Assembly (NCBI GenBank): GCA_963678675.1
Contig: OY783200.1
Coordinates: forward strand, 4,042,501-4,106,500
Reading direction: 5' to 3'
DNA from: Xiphydria camelus
Taxonomy: Eukaryota > Arthropoda > Insecta > Hymenoptera > Xiphydriidae
Length of the DNA stretch: 64,000 nucleotides
Positions within the stretch are counted from its first letter, which is position 1. Every line of letters begins with the position of its first letter. Of the stretch, positions 45,471 through 57,764 are shown piece after piece. The position numbers were made by a program, and so were the translations under genes. Below the pieces are notes generated by a model. That model saw nothing but the letters and a program-made list of their open reading frames with translations. It made no database searches and was not told the DNA's origin.

Positions 45471-46542
45471 CTGAGATTACATTAAAGTTCTACAAAGAAA
45501 ATCTGCCACGATAAACTTGAACAGTGTTTACACCGTAACTACGCCAACCTCAGTCATTTTTCAAACAGAAACTTATATTGGAAGGATATTCATCGAGGTC
45601 GCGTGTAGATCGAGTTCGTAGCTGAGGTCGGAATTGTTATTCCGTGATCACGAAGCGGTGAAGCCACATGGAATGGATAAAATTCCTAACCTCTCTTCAT
45701 CCCGAACCTAGCATCCTACGTAACAAGAACTCCGGGGCTACGAAAACAACCCCCAGGACCGAGTTCTAGGAACGAGTCCACCACGATGACGACCTTTATC
45801 GAATCACGTACTCGCTACTACACGACTCAGTCCTCCGGTCTCCCCGTCGTTAACCGCAGAGATTCTCCGTTCTGGTAACGAGAGGGAAAGATTGGGCGCG
45901 CGCGATGCCCTTGGATTAATCACGGGCGTCGAGAATGCGGTTATCGCCGAGGTAAAATCATCGGGGTCAAGCTTTCCCGGGTGGCAAAACGTGGGAGGCA
46001 CTCATCGGCAAGGGTTCAGCTCAGCTCGTTGTACGCACTTGCCGATTCGTCCAGGTTTATCGTAAGGATAACCATATTCGATGGATCGTCCTGCTTTTTA
46101 CGAGGGTTGGCCCCGGGGCCGCTGATCCGGTCACGTGCCGGTGATAAAGCGACAAAAGGCTATAGGGAGCAAATTGCTGAAGATTCGGAGAGGGTATCGA
46201 AATGGCGTCCAGCCCCAGAGAGGCATGAATTGTCCTATCTGAAGCGTTCATCCGGAACGCGAGGCGGTATTGCCATTTGCGTTTCGATTTTCGGGGTTGG
46301 GCGCGCGAATCTTCGGATTTAACTGACCCCGGGGACCCCATGGCGCGCGGTCCTTCGGGGTTATCGCCTTTCTATTATCAATCGTGTTCGAGGCAGTGGT
46401 TTTACGAGTCGTCGCTTCGATCGCGTCGCGGCTGCAATCTAAGGTCATCCGGCTTATCTTTCGAACGAACCGTAAAATTGGACGACAGATAACGCGAGAC
46501 GGTGATGGGCCGATGAACTAATGAAGCACAGTCCATCACTGA
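45471..46542. other. Unique sequence, no supported gene
   Basis: Nothing recognised beyond short chance ORFs. Confidence 0.3.
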
Positions 46543-46975
46543 CAAGGAATGTACTCGAGGTGTACCTCACCGATTTTCTTCATTCTGCGATATGTTGTAG
46601 TATATCAAAAAACATTAGACACGTATTTTCTTTTACGTGCTAATTCGGTCATTTAAAGGGTGAAAATCACTCCTAAACTTGACCCCCTTTTACCATTTTT
46701 CTACTATTTCTCAAAAACTACGTTGAATGTCTTAATGAAGCAAATGGAATATTATTCCTTATCGAATATTCAATTTGTTTCATTAAGAAATTCAACGTAG
46801 TTTTTGAGAAATCGTAGAAAATTGGTTTTAGGGGGTCAAGTTTAGGGGTGATTTTCACCCCTTAAATGACCGAATTAGCACGTACAAAAAAATACGTGTC
46901 TAATGTTTTTTGATATACTGCAACATATCGCAGAATGAAGAAAATCGGTGAGGTACACCTCGAGTACTTTCCTTG
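46543..46975. mobile_element. 433-bp palindromic MITE, family CAAGGAAWGTACTCGAGG (copy 1)
   Basis: CAAGGAATGTACTCGAGGTG and CACCTCGAGTACTTTCCTTG are inverted ends. The arms pair along nearly the full length (GTTTTTTGATATACT, GGGGTCAAGTTTAGGGG). Copy 2 is at 55209-55647. No clear target duplication. Confidence 0.8.
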
Positions 46976-47695
46976 CGAGTGACATTGAGGACTCGGGACG
47001 TGAAAGCTTCCCGCCCGCCGTCGCGTTGTCGCTCGTCATGTTTTGGGGGGAATGACGGAGGACTGCGCTTTGCATCCCGCCTGGTGGATTACCGCAAGAG
47101 GTACGGGTTAAGCTATTAAGCTGACGATGAACCGGCGAAAGGCTAAACACGATGTCGAGAGGATGATCCTTGCGAGTCTCCTCGTCGAAACGGCACGTCG
47201 ATGGGAGAAAGCGACTCTTATCTCATCGGAGCACATTAAAGACGTAGCAGTGCTTCCGATAGCAGATTACGCGCTGGATGATGGGTGGAAATAGAACGAA
47301 ATGACGATGGAAAGGCAGCCGCGTGATAACGCACCCGCGACGACGCGTGCGCTCGCGTGATGATGAAGAATGAACATGCGTCGTCGTTACTGCGCTCTTT
47401 GCTATCGCTGGCATCGTAATCCATGGGGTGGTGTTTGGCCGGGATTCTGGGATAAGCCACGCGTGTGCAGCCGCAGCCCTCCCACGCGGGGCGAGCTTCC
47501 GACGCTTCCGTTGGTTACGTGGCTTCGATCGCGTAACGATGACGAATGGTTGTTGTTCCGCACGGATGGAAAACAGTATCGCTGAGCGAATGTCGGTCAA
47601 GTTTGGGGTCGCACACTGCAATTGGGTTTTGCGCTGGTCTCCTGCCAGCTTAAAACGAAGAACGCTACGTGCGCAATGCCGTCACACAGGTAGGG
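46976..47695. other. Unique sequence, no supported gene
   Basis: The 132-codon minus-strand frame (47223-47621) overlaps open plus-strand frames and shows no domain. Confidence 0.3.
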
Positions 47696-47697
47696 TA

Positions 47698-48577
47698 AGT
47701 CCGGGATAGTTGGACCACTTTTTTTTTGAGATACTGTAGTATCTTTTTCCATAAATGTAGGTATGCTTTCATAAATATTAAAATCCCATTAAGAGAACAA
47801 TTCTGTACAAGTATTCATTAGAAAGTTGCATGAAAACGTAAGCATAATGCAGTTGCAACAAATAATAAATATGATACCGTCGCTCAACTAACTTTTAATA
47901 GCCGGGTTAGTTGGACCACTTCATTAGGGTGAGACGAACAGAGGGGGGGTTAACATGGAATTAAAGCAACAAAACTTCGTTTCATCACACAAAGAACATT
48001 TTAAGAAATGGGGGATGCCATATTCAACAGCTGCTCGATTTACACCCAATGTACCTGAAATTACCGCTTCTGTTGCATTTTTTACTGCTTCTGCCGTCTA
48101 AGTGGCCCTGTTAACTGTGCCCTTTCGTTCATAAAATGTTGGCATGATATTTGCTTGAAAAATATATAAATCTAAGTTAAAGGTAGGTAAATAAATTATG
48201 ATTCACAAATAATGGTCCAACTAACCCGATATTCCGGGATAGATCGACCATACCACTAGGCTGAGAAAACAAACAATATCAATCGAAAAGTAAGGTTACG
48301 TACGACTTAGGTATGCTAACAAACTCATGACATATTAGTACAAATGAAATTCTCACCTTTTCAGATTACTAAACGTGCGTTCCAAATTTAACGGTAAAAG
48401 AATCGTTATGAGACGAAAATATTGTTCTCAGTATCACGCGTGTTGTGTCTTTGTAAAAATGACCGCGAGTTGCCGCTGTGACTTCGCAGAACCAACTAAA
48501 CGTCGTGACGGCATTTTTATAAAATATGGATGCTTCGTATTTTGAATTGATAGGTACTGGTCCAACTATCCCGGACT
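47698..48577. mobile_element. 880-bp TA-flanked element, family AGTCCGGGATAGTTGGACC
   Basis: TA flanks (47696-47697, 48578-48579). The ends AGTCCGGGATAGTTGGACCA and TGGTCCAACTATCCCGGACT-type are inverted (right copy CTGGTCCAACTATCCCGGAC). The phrase GTTGGACCA / TGGTCCAACTA recurs at internal sites (about 47908, 48210), as subterminal repeats do. No transposase frame. A truncated, inverted relative lies at 31340-31627. Confidence 0.75.
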
Positions 48578-48579
48578 TA

Positions 48580-50061
48580 TCCTATACTCGATGGGGAAGA
48601 TCAGTTCTGAAAGGGGCGAAGAAAGGCAAAAGGAGGACACTCTTCAATCCCGAAGGGCGATGAAGCGAGTGTAAGATGAGCAATCGTTTCCGACGAGACG
48701 CGCGACGAATGGAGACTAACGACTTCGTTACTCGGACGTTTTCCCCGTGCTTCTCTCCAGCGAAGCGTGAGGACATGTGTCACGGGGAGCAAACGAACAC
48801 GACAGGTCACATAAGCTCGCGTGGATGCCCTCGCGACCACCTCGTCAATGTAAATAAGAGAGACACTCCCCTCTTCGAGAACACTCCGTGCACCCATACA
48901 TATTTACACCGAGCGAAGGTATACGCTCGCTAATCCGCGGGTTCTTTCACGAGATAAGAACGACGGGAGATAAGACTCGGCGCCCCGTGATCCCGCGCGC
49001 GAATTACGATAAAGCGGGACGATTCGCCAAGATGTGATAACGAGCAGCCGTGCTATAAACTTCGGCAGATCAAAGGACGAGCGGGATTTACTTTGACCAC
49101 GCTTATCGAGTTACCTGTGACCTTTTGACCGACATCGGTACAGATCACTTTTAGATGATAACGCGATCTTTGGAAAAGTGTCGTACGCACTTGGGCCAAA
49201 TGTTGAGATATATGTATAATGAGATAATCGCGATCAAAGTGGACGTTTGATCCTTTGATGAATTATTCGAAATAAAACCGCTGAAAGATGAACGGATAAA
49301 AAAATGGAGATACGTGTGTAGCTGATATAATGGTGAAAGACGGAACGACAAGTATTATATAAGGCAACGGTATCTTCGAAAATCAGTCAGAAAAGGAAGA
49401 ATGTAACGGGAAGTTCAAATAATACAAAGGAAACAGCAAGGAAAACATGTCCGGTACGAAGAAGAGGGGGAAAGGGATAAAGGATAATTCGACACGAGTA
49501 AGACATTGTTCGCTGAGGATTTATATATAGCTCTTATCGGATGAGATGAAACGACCAGGAAAAGTGGCGAAGAGAAACGATCCGCTTCCTGTGCGATAAC
49601 CATCGCGATGAGGTTGGAAAAAAAGCGAATTGGTGGATTAAATCAGACTCTAACGGCCAGTCTGACGAACTATTTACGCCAAATTGATTCGTCTTTCAGT
49701 GTATTTCTTGCTTCCTTGGAAAAAGCATATGTTACATACGATTTTGCATCGTAACAACATTTTTCTCTACGGTAAGAAGCAAAGAACTGTAGATTAAAAA
49801 AGTACCGAAGAACCTGTTGAAAAAACTGGCCTCTTATCTCGCAGACTGACTGATTTCAGATAGCAGAAATATGGCAAACAGTACTTCCCAGCAAACCCAA
49901 CTTAGCACGGATTTGAAAATATTATGTGACAGGGGATGGATCAGTTTTATGATATTAATTATATCACACACTACTCACAAGTATTTTAAATTTTATGTAA
50001 CTAGGACATATTCGTTAGACAGCATAATTATATTATCTTCGTGACATTTAGAACATACTAC
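48580..50061. other. Unique sequence, no supported gene
   Basis: Nothing recognised. Confidence 0.3.
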
Positions 50062-50065
50062 ATTT

Positions 50066-50320
50066 GAGGGGGTCAGAAGCCAAGGGGTCCAAGTAGAAAT
50101 ACAAGTTTTCCGAGATGCTCCACATTAAAGTATTCTTGTTCTTTAAAAATACCTGCAATTTCTTTGCCTCAAATATATAAGCTGTATGAACTATTCATAC
50201 ACCTTATACACTTGAGGCAAAGGAAAATTGCAGGTATTTTTAAAGAACAAGAATACTTTAATGTGGAGCATCTCGGAAAACTTGTATTTCTACTTGGACC
50301 CCTTGGCTTCTGACCCCCTC
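50066..50320. mobile_element. 255-bp near-perfect palindrome, ATTT duplication
   Basis: ATTT flanks both sides (50062-50065, 50321-50324). GAGGGGGTCAGAAGCCAAGG pairs with CCTTGGCTTCTGACCCCCTC, and the arms are almost perfect for about 110 bp, with a loop near 50185-50205. Size, GAGG ends and the AAGCCAAGG phrase link it to the MITEs at 31758 and 44982. Confidence 0.85.
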
Positions 50321-50324
50321 ATTT

Positions 50325-51706
50325 GAGGTTCTTCCTCGTTGACACCTCTCTTACGCACCGTAGAGTACGGCCTATAGGTACATTTTCAAAGTCTCTATAT
50401 CTTCGTGGCGGCAAAACCGGATTCCAAAGCAATCTTGTGCCGTATTTTGATTTCGATCAACGCATTCTCATCGCACGCTAAAAGAATTATTTTCGACAAC
50501 TTTTTCAATAGCCTGCAATTATTATACTTTCTGAAAACCTTTGTCCTTCATTTGATTCATAAAGAGGCTTCATTCCGGGTCCGAAAATGAACTCTCATTC
50601 GGTGACGCAAAAGTGCGTTCCCCCACTAAACAATAAGAATACATTTAGGACTGTTTTGTGATGCATCTAAAAAAGAACCCGTTTTAAAATACAAGAATTC
50701 AAAGGGAATTCCTTTACAATTCTCCGCGCTATCTAGGGAACCAACGAAAGCGACCGTGGAACACTTTAGCGCCCGATAAAATTAATCGACATAATATGTA
50801 CCACACCTCGGCCTAAATTGTTTCGACCCTACTCCAGTCGAGCAGCCTCGATGAAAACAAAAACAGCGCTGCGAATGTACCTCTGCTTTTTTCTCTCGGC
50901 TATCGAGGGCTTCCTCCCCGGTGGACCTCGTCGTCGCGGCGCTTCGTCGGCGGCACTTCCTCGCGCGAGTCGATGTTGCGTGCAACGACGACACTCCCAG
51001 GCCGGCACTGGTGCGCGGCAGGCCACGCAGGACGCGGTAACGAACGGACGGCGCGCGCGAGACAAGGTGGGCGAACGGTGTGTACGCGAGCCGTGGTTGC
51101 CCGAGCGTCGAACCCCCCTCGAGAGCGCGCGAGTTGTGTTTCCCGACGACGGACGCGAAGCTCGCGTCGCGACGCCGCTCTACCGGCCGCCGGCGTCTCG
51201 TCCGACCCGGCCGAGCAGGCCTTGCGCCCTCGATACGCGCGGCGCACGCGTGCTGCTCTTCCGTCGTTGGTGGAGGTACGTATGGATAGCGCGGCGCGCC
51301 GAGTGTACCTCCGCGCCTCCGCGTAGGACGAGGATGCTTACGTTGTCCGTACCGTTTAGGGGTCGGATTATTTAGGGCTGGTACGGGGGACGTGTGAGGA
51401 TTAGAGGGTTGGAAGGGCTGCGTATGACGCGGAAAATATTTTAGTCCTTGCTGGCCCGGGGGGAGTTGGAGGGATCCTCACTGGCTTTATGTTCTTTTTT
51501 TTTCGGGTGTGTGTCAAATTAGTATTAATGTCTTTCTTTTGTATCTGGTGAAGTAATTAGATATTGATGTGAGAGAGGGATCGTTGTTGTTGTATCCTCC
51601 GGTTAGCCGATTTTTGACATTGACTGCATGGGATATTGCCGTCGAGGGGAGAATTTTTTTCGTATTATTTGCAGGATCTTCGTTCAGAGGAGCATTATTT
51701 ATCATG
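50325..51706. other. CpG island-like segment, no confident gene
   Basis: 50900-51330 is very rich in CpG, far above its flanks, with several overlapping frames of 100-185 codons on both strands. The overlap of frames points to composition rather than coding. It could be a promoter or first-exon region of a gene whose other exons are not in view. Confidence 0.35.
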
Positions 51707-52291
51707 GTGGCTAGTCAACTGAAAAACCGGGAATTGTCGAGGAAAAGTCTGGGAGATATCAGGGAATTTTTGATAAATCTAGAGGGTTTTTGGAGATTCT
51801 TCTCTTCAATTATTTTATGTTAAATTTGTAGTAAGAGTTCGATTAGAATTATAATATCTATTATATCACATTAATCTAATCCCGAGTAATAATAAATTGT
51901 TGAAATACAGAGAAAATATATTCATCTATTTTCTCGAATTATAACTTAAGTACAGCCAACTTTGCATTTATATTGTTTTCGCTTGTGTGATAAGTGATAA
52001 CTGATAACATAGCAACATATTTCAGAATTATTCCGTATCCATGTGTGATAATTTTGGCGTGTCAATTTTATCCCTCACCCGATTATCGTTACAAAATATG
52101 AAATATTCCTATTAAGACAAACACGTAAGCATTTTTTTCTATATATGAACTATATTATCGCCGCATTTCAATTGTCTCGTCACATTTCGTAAACTTAGAG
52201 TTCAGGGAAATCAAGTGATTTCAGTCAGGGAAACCGGGAAAAGTCAGGAAACTTTGTGAGCGGAATTCAGTAGCCATCTTGTTTAGACCAA
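51707..52291. repeat. Interspersed repeat, uninterrupted copy
   Basis: Colinear with 25880-26048 plus 26590-26900. Here the junction reads TTGCATTTATATTGTTTTCG then CTTGTGTGATAAGTGATAAC without the MITE present in the other copy. Confidence 0.65.
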
Positions 52292-54654
52292 GAAGGAACG
52301 CGAATATTAGGAATTTGGGGAAAGAAAGGAGTCCACTACATGCAACGAGAAAAGAAGAATCGTGGATTCAGGGCATTGTCATCGGGGATGTAAGACCCCG
52401 ACGAAGAGAAGAAAGATGATGAACGCTTCTTGTTTGGACCGCTCTTATTTACGGCCAGATTATATGGGTGGCTGCGGGGAATCTAAGAGGATTTACAGCA
52501 TCGCCAGACAAGAAGAAATGCGAAGATTACAAACGCCGGGAAAGACGGAAAGCCGGTGCATGTACTTGAGATAGCGCAGCAAAATAATGAAAGAACTGAG
52601 AAAAATTGTGGACTTGAAACTCCGCAGTCCAGGATGCGGGACCCCGGAAACGTGAGAATATATGTACAACGCTTATACCCTGCGTATTTACGAGCAGATT
52701 ATTTGGGCAGGCGCGGGGAATGGCAAGGATTAAGTGTTATGAGCGAGGGGCAAAAAGGACGGGCGCGTACGTGATGAAAAAAGTATTAAAAGACGGAGGA
52801 GAGAAGCGCAGTGAATGAATCAACTGCGTCGCCCCGCCTATGACGCTCGACTTTACGACTGCTGCAACAATGTAGTACGGAGCAAAGAGTGGTTTCCATA
52901 CTACAAACAACATCCTATCATCATCCTTACGGCGCAGTTGCGCCTTGGGAAACAAAAGTGAGCGTCCAACAACCGCCGAACGATCGATAGCAATGATTGT
53001 ACGTGGGCAAGAAAGCGTAACTCGGCAGTGGGTTGCTTTGGCGTGTAGGCGGTGGGGTTTCCGAGGAGCGAGTCTTGGGAATACACTTGGTACTGCCGCG
53101 GTTCGTCCGCGAAAGGTCCTTTTAGATGCGGGCCATTCAATTCCGAGTAATACCACCTCGCCTACGACGATGGGAAATGTTACAGAATGGGTGAATACCT
53201 ACCGTCGTAGTATGTATCTGCAGTAACTGCGCTGAATGCATCGCTGAAATATGGGAGAATATGTGGGTAGCGTGTCCTGGAATCTACAGGTCTGCTGTGA
53301 AGAAGACGTCGCTTCCGTCGATCGGACGTATATACATAAATTGATGCGTCAGATGCATCTGGAGAAACTGCATGAAAATGTTTCGCGTGGGGGAGAGTGG
53401 TATCGGTTGTAACAAAAGAAAGTTCTTTGTGGATGACTATTTATTATAAAAATCGCAAAGAAATTTTAATTTTACATGAAGAGAGAGAAGTTTTTTAGCT
53501 TTGATGATGTCATAATAAACATCAGAAAGAACAACAATTTATGAAAGACACTCATCATTAGAGGTACTACAATTGACGCCGCTGTGGTGTCAATTGTAAC
53601 ACCTCAGGGTGCCGGTTGTAACATACATATAATGACTAATATGGCTAATACACTGAGACAAATAACTCGGATAAAATGACAAAATACATTTGGTTAAACG
53701 AGTTAAGCTATTCTAATTAAAATGCTAGTAAGTGTCGAACCAAATATCTCATCATTCCAACTACATGTTCAGCTATTCTAACCATGTCTAGTTATTCTAT
53801 CCAGAAAATGTTCAGTTTAACCAGACACAGATGGGATATCCATATTTCACCGAACGGTTTGGCTATGGTCTCCAAGATTTTGGTTAAATTGACCAGATTA
53901 TTTTTCTCAGCGCAGGTTTCACTCGAACTTGGAACAACTCGATATGGGTTGCAATTTCAGCAGTACGACTTCCAGTTACCGCCAGCCCAGCGGGAAATTC
54001 CAAGTCCCCATTGAGGCACGAGAGCCGCGACTGGAAGTGGCCGATAAAAAGTGCAGGAAATTGCGAATAAACCCCCGGGATGAATTCGTCAGCCGCGCGC
54101 GTAGACGGGGAGCTCGATAAACCCTTCTTGCCCAAGCTACAAAACCCAACCCCACGCTCTTCGCCGCGAGTGCAGCCCCGCGCCTAGCACCGCGACAACC
54201 CACTAATCCAAACGACCCGCGCGGGTCTATTTTTCAAAATAGAGCACAAAATAGTCGTAAAAGAGAAGCGAGGGATGGACGAGGTACGATATAAGCCGGT
54301 GATGGACCCCGGCCTGCCGGGGAATTGCACTCTTATCGTCCCACCCCTCCCCGAGGGAGCTCGGCCGACCTCGAGTTTAATATCGGTGGTTTTGGCTCAA
54401 TAACTGCTTCCAATTGCTTCGGCGAGTTTCGCTCCGCTGACGATGCGGGGGGTTTGTGGGCTAAATTTGAAAGTAGGATTCCCCGGTGTTTTTTTCGCGT
54501 CTGCCGATCGATCGACGGGAAGTGAATTAAACGAGGACGAGTGATTGTGGATGATTCTTTGATTCCATTTCCCGGACTTTGTTTGCCACCCAACGCAAGG
54601 GGCGAATAATGGGGAAGCTCGGATGTTATGCAGGGGAAAGCCCGCAAGAACAGT
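52292..54654. other. Mostly unique sequence, local duplication, no gene
   Basis: Two diverged copies of a phrase (TATTTACGGCCAGATTATAT.GG..G..GCGGGGAA at about 52446 and TATTTACGAGCAGATTATTT.GG at about 52685) suggest an old direct duplication with a spacing of about 240 bp. 53390-53640 carries GTGGTATCGGTTGTAACA, GTCAATTGTAACACC and GCCGGTTGTAACA, possibly the remains of an element. No supported ORF. Confidence 0.35.
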
Positions 54655-54656
54655 TA

Positions 54657-55205
54657 GACCTACGGCCAAGTCGCAAATACGTTACCTCATCGGAACACAA
54701 GATTTGAGTTTTTGTAGTAAAAGTTTGAGAAAAAATCTAGATATAAAAATAAAAATCTATTATTTATTTGAGAAAAAAAAGTTTCAGACAAAACTTGTAG
54801 CGAATTATATTCTCTGTAATTTTCATAATGACTACTTTTTACCTAGGAGGCGCTGGAAGGAAGATAATGCAAAGAACCTAGGTTTGCACACATGTAGGTA
54901 GGTACCTACCTCATGAGGTACACGTGCATACCTGGATTCTTTGCATTATCTTCTTTCCAGCGCCTCCTAGGTAAAAAAAGTAGTTATTATGAAAATTATA
55001 GAGAATATAATTTTCTGCAAGTTTTGTTTGAAACTTTTTTTTCTCAAATAAATAATGGATTTTTTTCTTTAAAAAATTTGGAGAAGTTGACCATTGAACC
55101 CCGGCAGACGGTCGGTTTTTTGCTACATATATATGGTACTTTTACTACAAAAATTCAAATCTTGTGTCCCGATGAGGTAACTTATTCGCCACTTGGCCGT
55201 AGGTC
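54657..55205. mobile_element. TA-flanked TIR element, family GACCTACGGCC (copy 2)
   Basis: TA flanks (54655-54656, 55206-55207) and long inverted ends beginning GACCTACGGCCAAGT. The inner CTAGGAGGCGCTGG block is present in both orientations (54843 and 54957), whereas copy 1 at 19190-19873 has it as tandem direct repeats. Confidence 0.8.
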
Positions 55206-55208
55206 TAT

Positions 55209-55647
55209 CAAGGAGAGTATTCGAGGTGTACCTCACCGATTTTCTTCATTCTGCGATATGTTGTAGTATATCAAAAAACATTAGACACACGTATTTTTTT
55301 GTACGTGCTAATTCGGTCATTTAAGGGGTGGAAATAACCCCTAAACTTGACCCCCTAAAACTAATTTTCTACGATTTCTCAAAAAGTACGTTGAATTTCT
55401 TAACGAAACAAATTAAATATTCGATAAGGAATAATATTCAATTTGTTTCATTAAGAAATTTTACGTAGTTTTTGAGAAATCGTAGAAAATTGGTTTTAGG
55501 GGGTCAAGTTTAGGGGTGATTTTCACTCCTTAAATGACCGAATTAGTACGTACAAAAAAATACGTGTCTAATGTTTTTTGATATACTAAATACAACATAT
55601 CGCAGAATGAAGAAAATCGGTGAGGTACACCTCGAATACTCTCCTTG
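55209..55647. mobile_element. 439-bp palindromic MITE, family CAAGGAAWGTACTCGAGG (copy 2)
   Basis: The ends CAAGGAGAGTATTCGAGGTG and CACCTCGAATACTCTCCTTG are inverted. The body is nearly identical to 46543-46975. It starts directly at the right TA of the preceding transposon, one base apart. Confidence 0.8.
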
Positions 55648-56384
55648 TAAGTGTCGGAGTCTCTCCCCGATTCCCCGAGCAGCGCTCCTCATATTTGCGT
55701 TATCCCCGTGACCCGCGGTGAGTCGGGCAAAAAGTTTGACCGTCTCTTAACGGGACCGATAGGAGATCCGCGTACCTACGCGCCCCGGGGATGTTCCGGG
55801 AATAAATCATCGAAGCTCGGCCCGGCGGAGTAAGAGGGGAACATCACGGTCACCCCTTTCCAGCTGTTGCGTCGTGCATCGGGTCTCTCCATGGGTTCCA
55901 GTGATCTTGTCGAGGGGACATGTAGCCCGTGTGCTTTTGCGGAAGGGTAGTTTTGGCAACTTTAACTGGACCGTGAGGGCTTTACGGCACGCTTCGTGTG
56001 TCTCTTTTAAAGGGAGATTCCGGGAATATTAATGGGGTTCGCGTGGTGTTCTTCGTGGGTTGGCGTTGTATTTGTAGGGCTGCAAACAGGGCTGGAAGGG
56101 TTTCTCGTATCTAGTGAAGAATCTATGGATTATGGCCCTTTTGGAGATGTATTCGGGGAATATTAATGAGATCGTGGGGTGCTATCCGTGGGTTGACGAA
56201 TGTTTTTTTTTTAACAAAGTCGTATAGAGGTAAAAGGGAAATGTAGGAAGTTAAAGAATTTTCGGAAATTATTTTGTCGAGCTAATCATTTATTTGGTCT
56301 CAATATTGTTATTTCGGATTCGAGATTACGATTTATTCGAGAAATCAGAGATATCTTAATATTTTGAGAAACATTGAAATCTTT
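55648..56384. other. Unique sequence, no supported gene
   Basis: Nothing recognised. Confidence 0.3.
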
Positions 56385-56800
56385 GGAATTGATCACTAGA
56401 TTATCCTGTCTTATATATTTTTTATGCTGATTCTGATAGATATGTGAATGATAGATGAAGATAGATGAAGAAAATGATAGATATATTAATATCGTTGATT
56501 TTATGTACAAGGAAATTATTTTTGTTACAAAAAATCAACGATATCTCGATGATTTTTTGAGCTACTGTCAATATTGAGATATATCTATAATTTTCGGAAT
56601 CAGCATGGAAAAATACACAAGATAGGGTGATCATCCGATCGATTCTAGATTTCGATTTTCATCAAAATTTGACCCCGGCTTGAAATGTTGACAAAAATCG
56701 AAATCTCTTGAATCGATCGCTAGATTATCTTATCTTGGGTAATTTTTCGCGCTGATTCCGAGAATGACAGATATATCGACGATATCTCGAAGAAGCGCCG
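56385..56800. repeat. Dispersed degenerate repeat, copy 3
   Basis: Shares GGAATTGATCACTAGATTAT, AAAAATCAACGATATCTCGA and GGAATCAGCATG.AAAAATAC-type phrases with 14065-14440 and 39480-40050. Confidence 0.5.
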
Positions 56801-57764
56801 TGATATCGGCGATTGAATGCAGGGAAAACAGAAATTTTAAACAGAAAATCATCTCACATTTATATTCTGTATATTTGTACCTGATTTTTTTCTTGCTACA
56901 CGCACCTATCATATTAGAAAATAAAAATAAAAATATAATAATTAGCCTCATAGATAAACCCAGAAATCATCCCTCCGGGATCTTCGCAGGAGCATCAACC
57001 AACCCTTCCCGAACGTGCCGTCGTGTAACGTTTCGCGAACCCCCCGTATCTTACCACGGAACGCCTCCTCTTTCACTCGACTCGAAACGTACATACATAC
57101 ATCGATCGTAGCCGGGATCGACTCGACGACGAGTTAATTTATTCGTGAATACGCTCGTCCGCAGCCTCCGACGCGTTCCCCATGTAATATTCATACGCGG
57201 TACCACCTCTGTAAGATCCGCTGAATAGATCTCGTTTCGCGTCTCGGTCGCGAATCAGCCTCGAGAATTTCTCACGGTGAAAGAGCGACGGTGGTACTAC
57301 GTGCCCAGCACGCGTAGTTTCACTCGGATGGGTGGGTACATATTTGTATACGCGTATAGACACGGCTATACGGCAAATACAGCGTACTCGATACACGTTA
57401 TTGCTGTAAACCCCTGGGATACAACCGCGTCTCTTATTCCATCTCGAATGAGGGGCGAAGGGGCAGCAATTCTCGTTCTCCTTTTCGGATGCGAGAATGA
57501 TTCCTTTGCTGTTACCTCGCGGAGGGCTCCGATGCACTCTGTTATCCGAGCGCGGAGAGCACTGCTTTACCGCGGGAGAGGCGTTATATTCTCTAGAGAA
57601 GAATTTTTCAGAGAAGATTGCAAGGCCTTGATTCGCTCGAAATCAATTCGTTGCTTTTTAATTGATATGAATACATATTTAGGTACTTAAATAGGACTGC
57701 GTTTTTTAAATGATTTCAGTCACGTATTTATATCTGTTTGGGTAATGTAAATTTGAGACTGCAT
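56801..57764. other. Unique sequence, no supported gene
   Basis: 57140-57560 is open on both strands for more than 130 codons without a recognisable domain; not called. Confidence 0.3.

Noticed and set aside
50818..51375. 185-codon ORF in the CpG island
   Set aside because: Arg/Ala/Pro-rich in every frame and open on both strands, as expected from GC-rich composition.
53390..53640. TIR element with GGTTGTAACA motifs
   Set aside because: Several related motifs are present, but no pair of clear inverted ends or target duplication could be found, so no boundaries are claimed.
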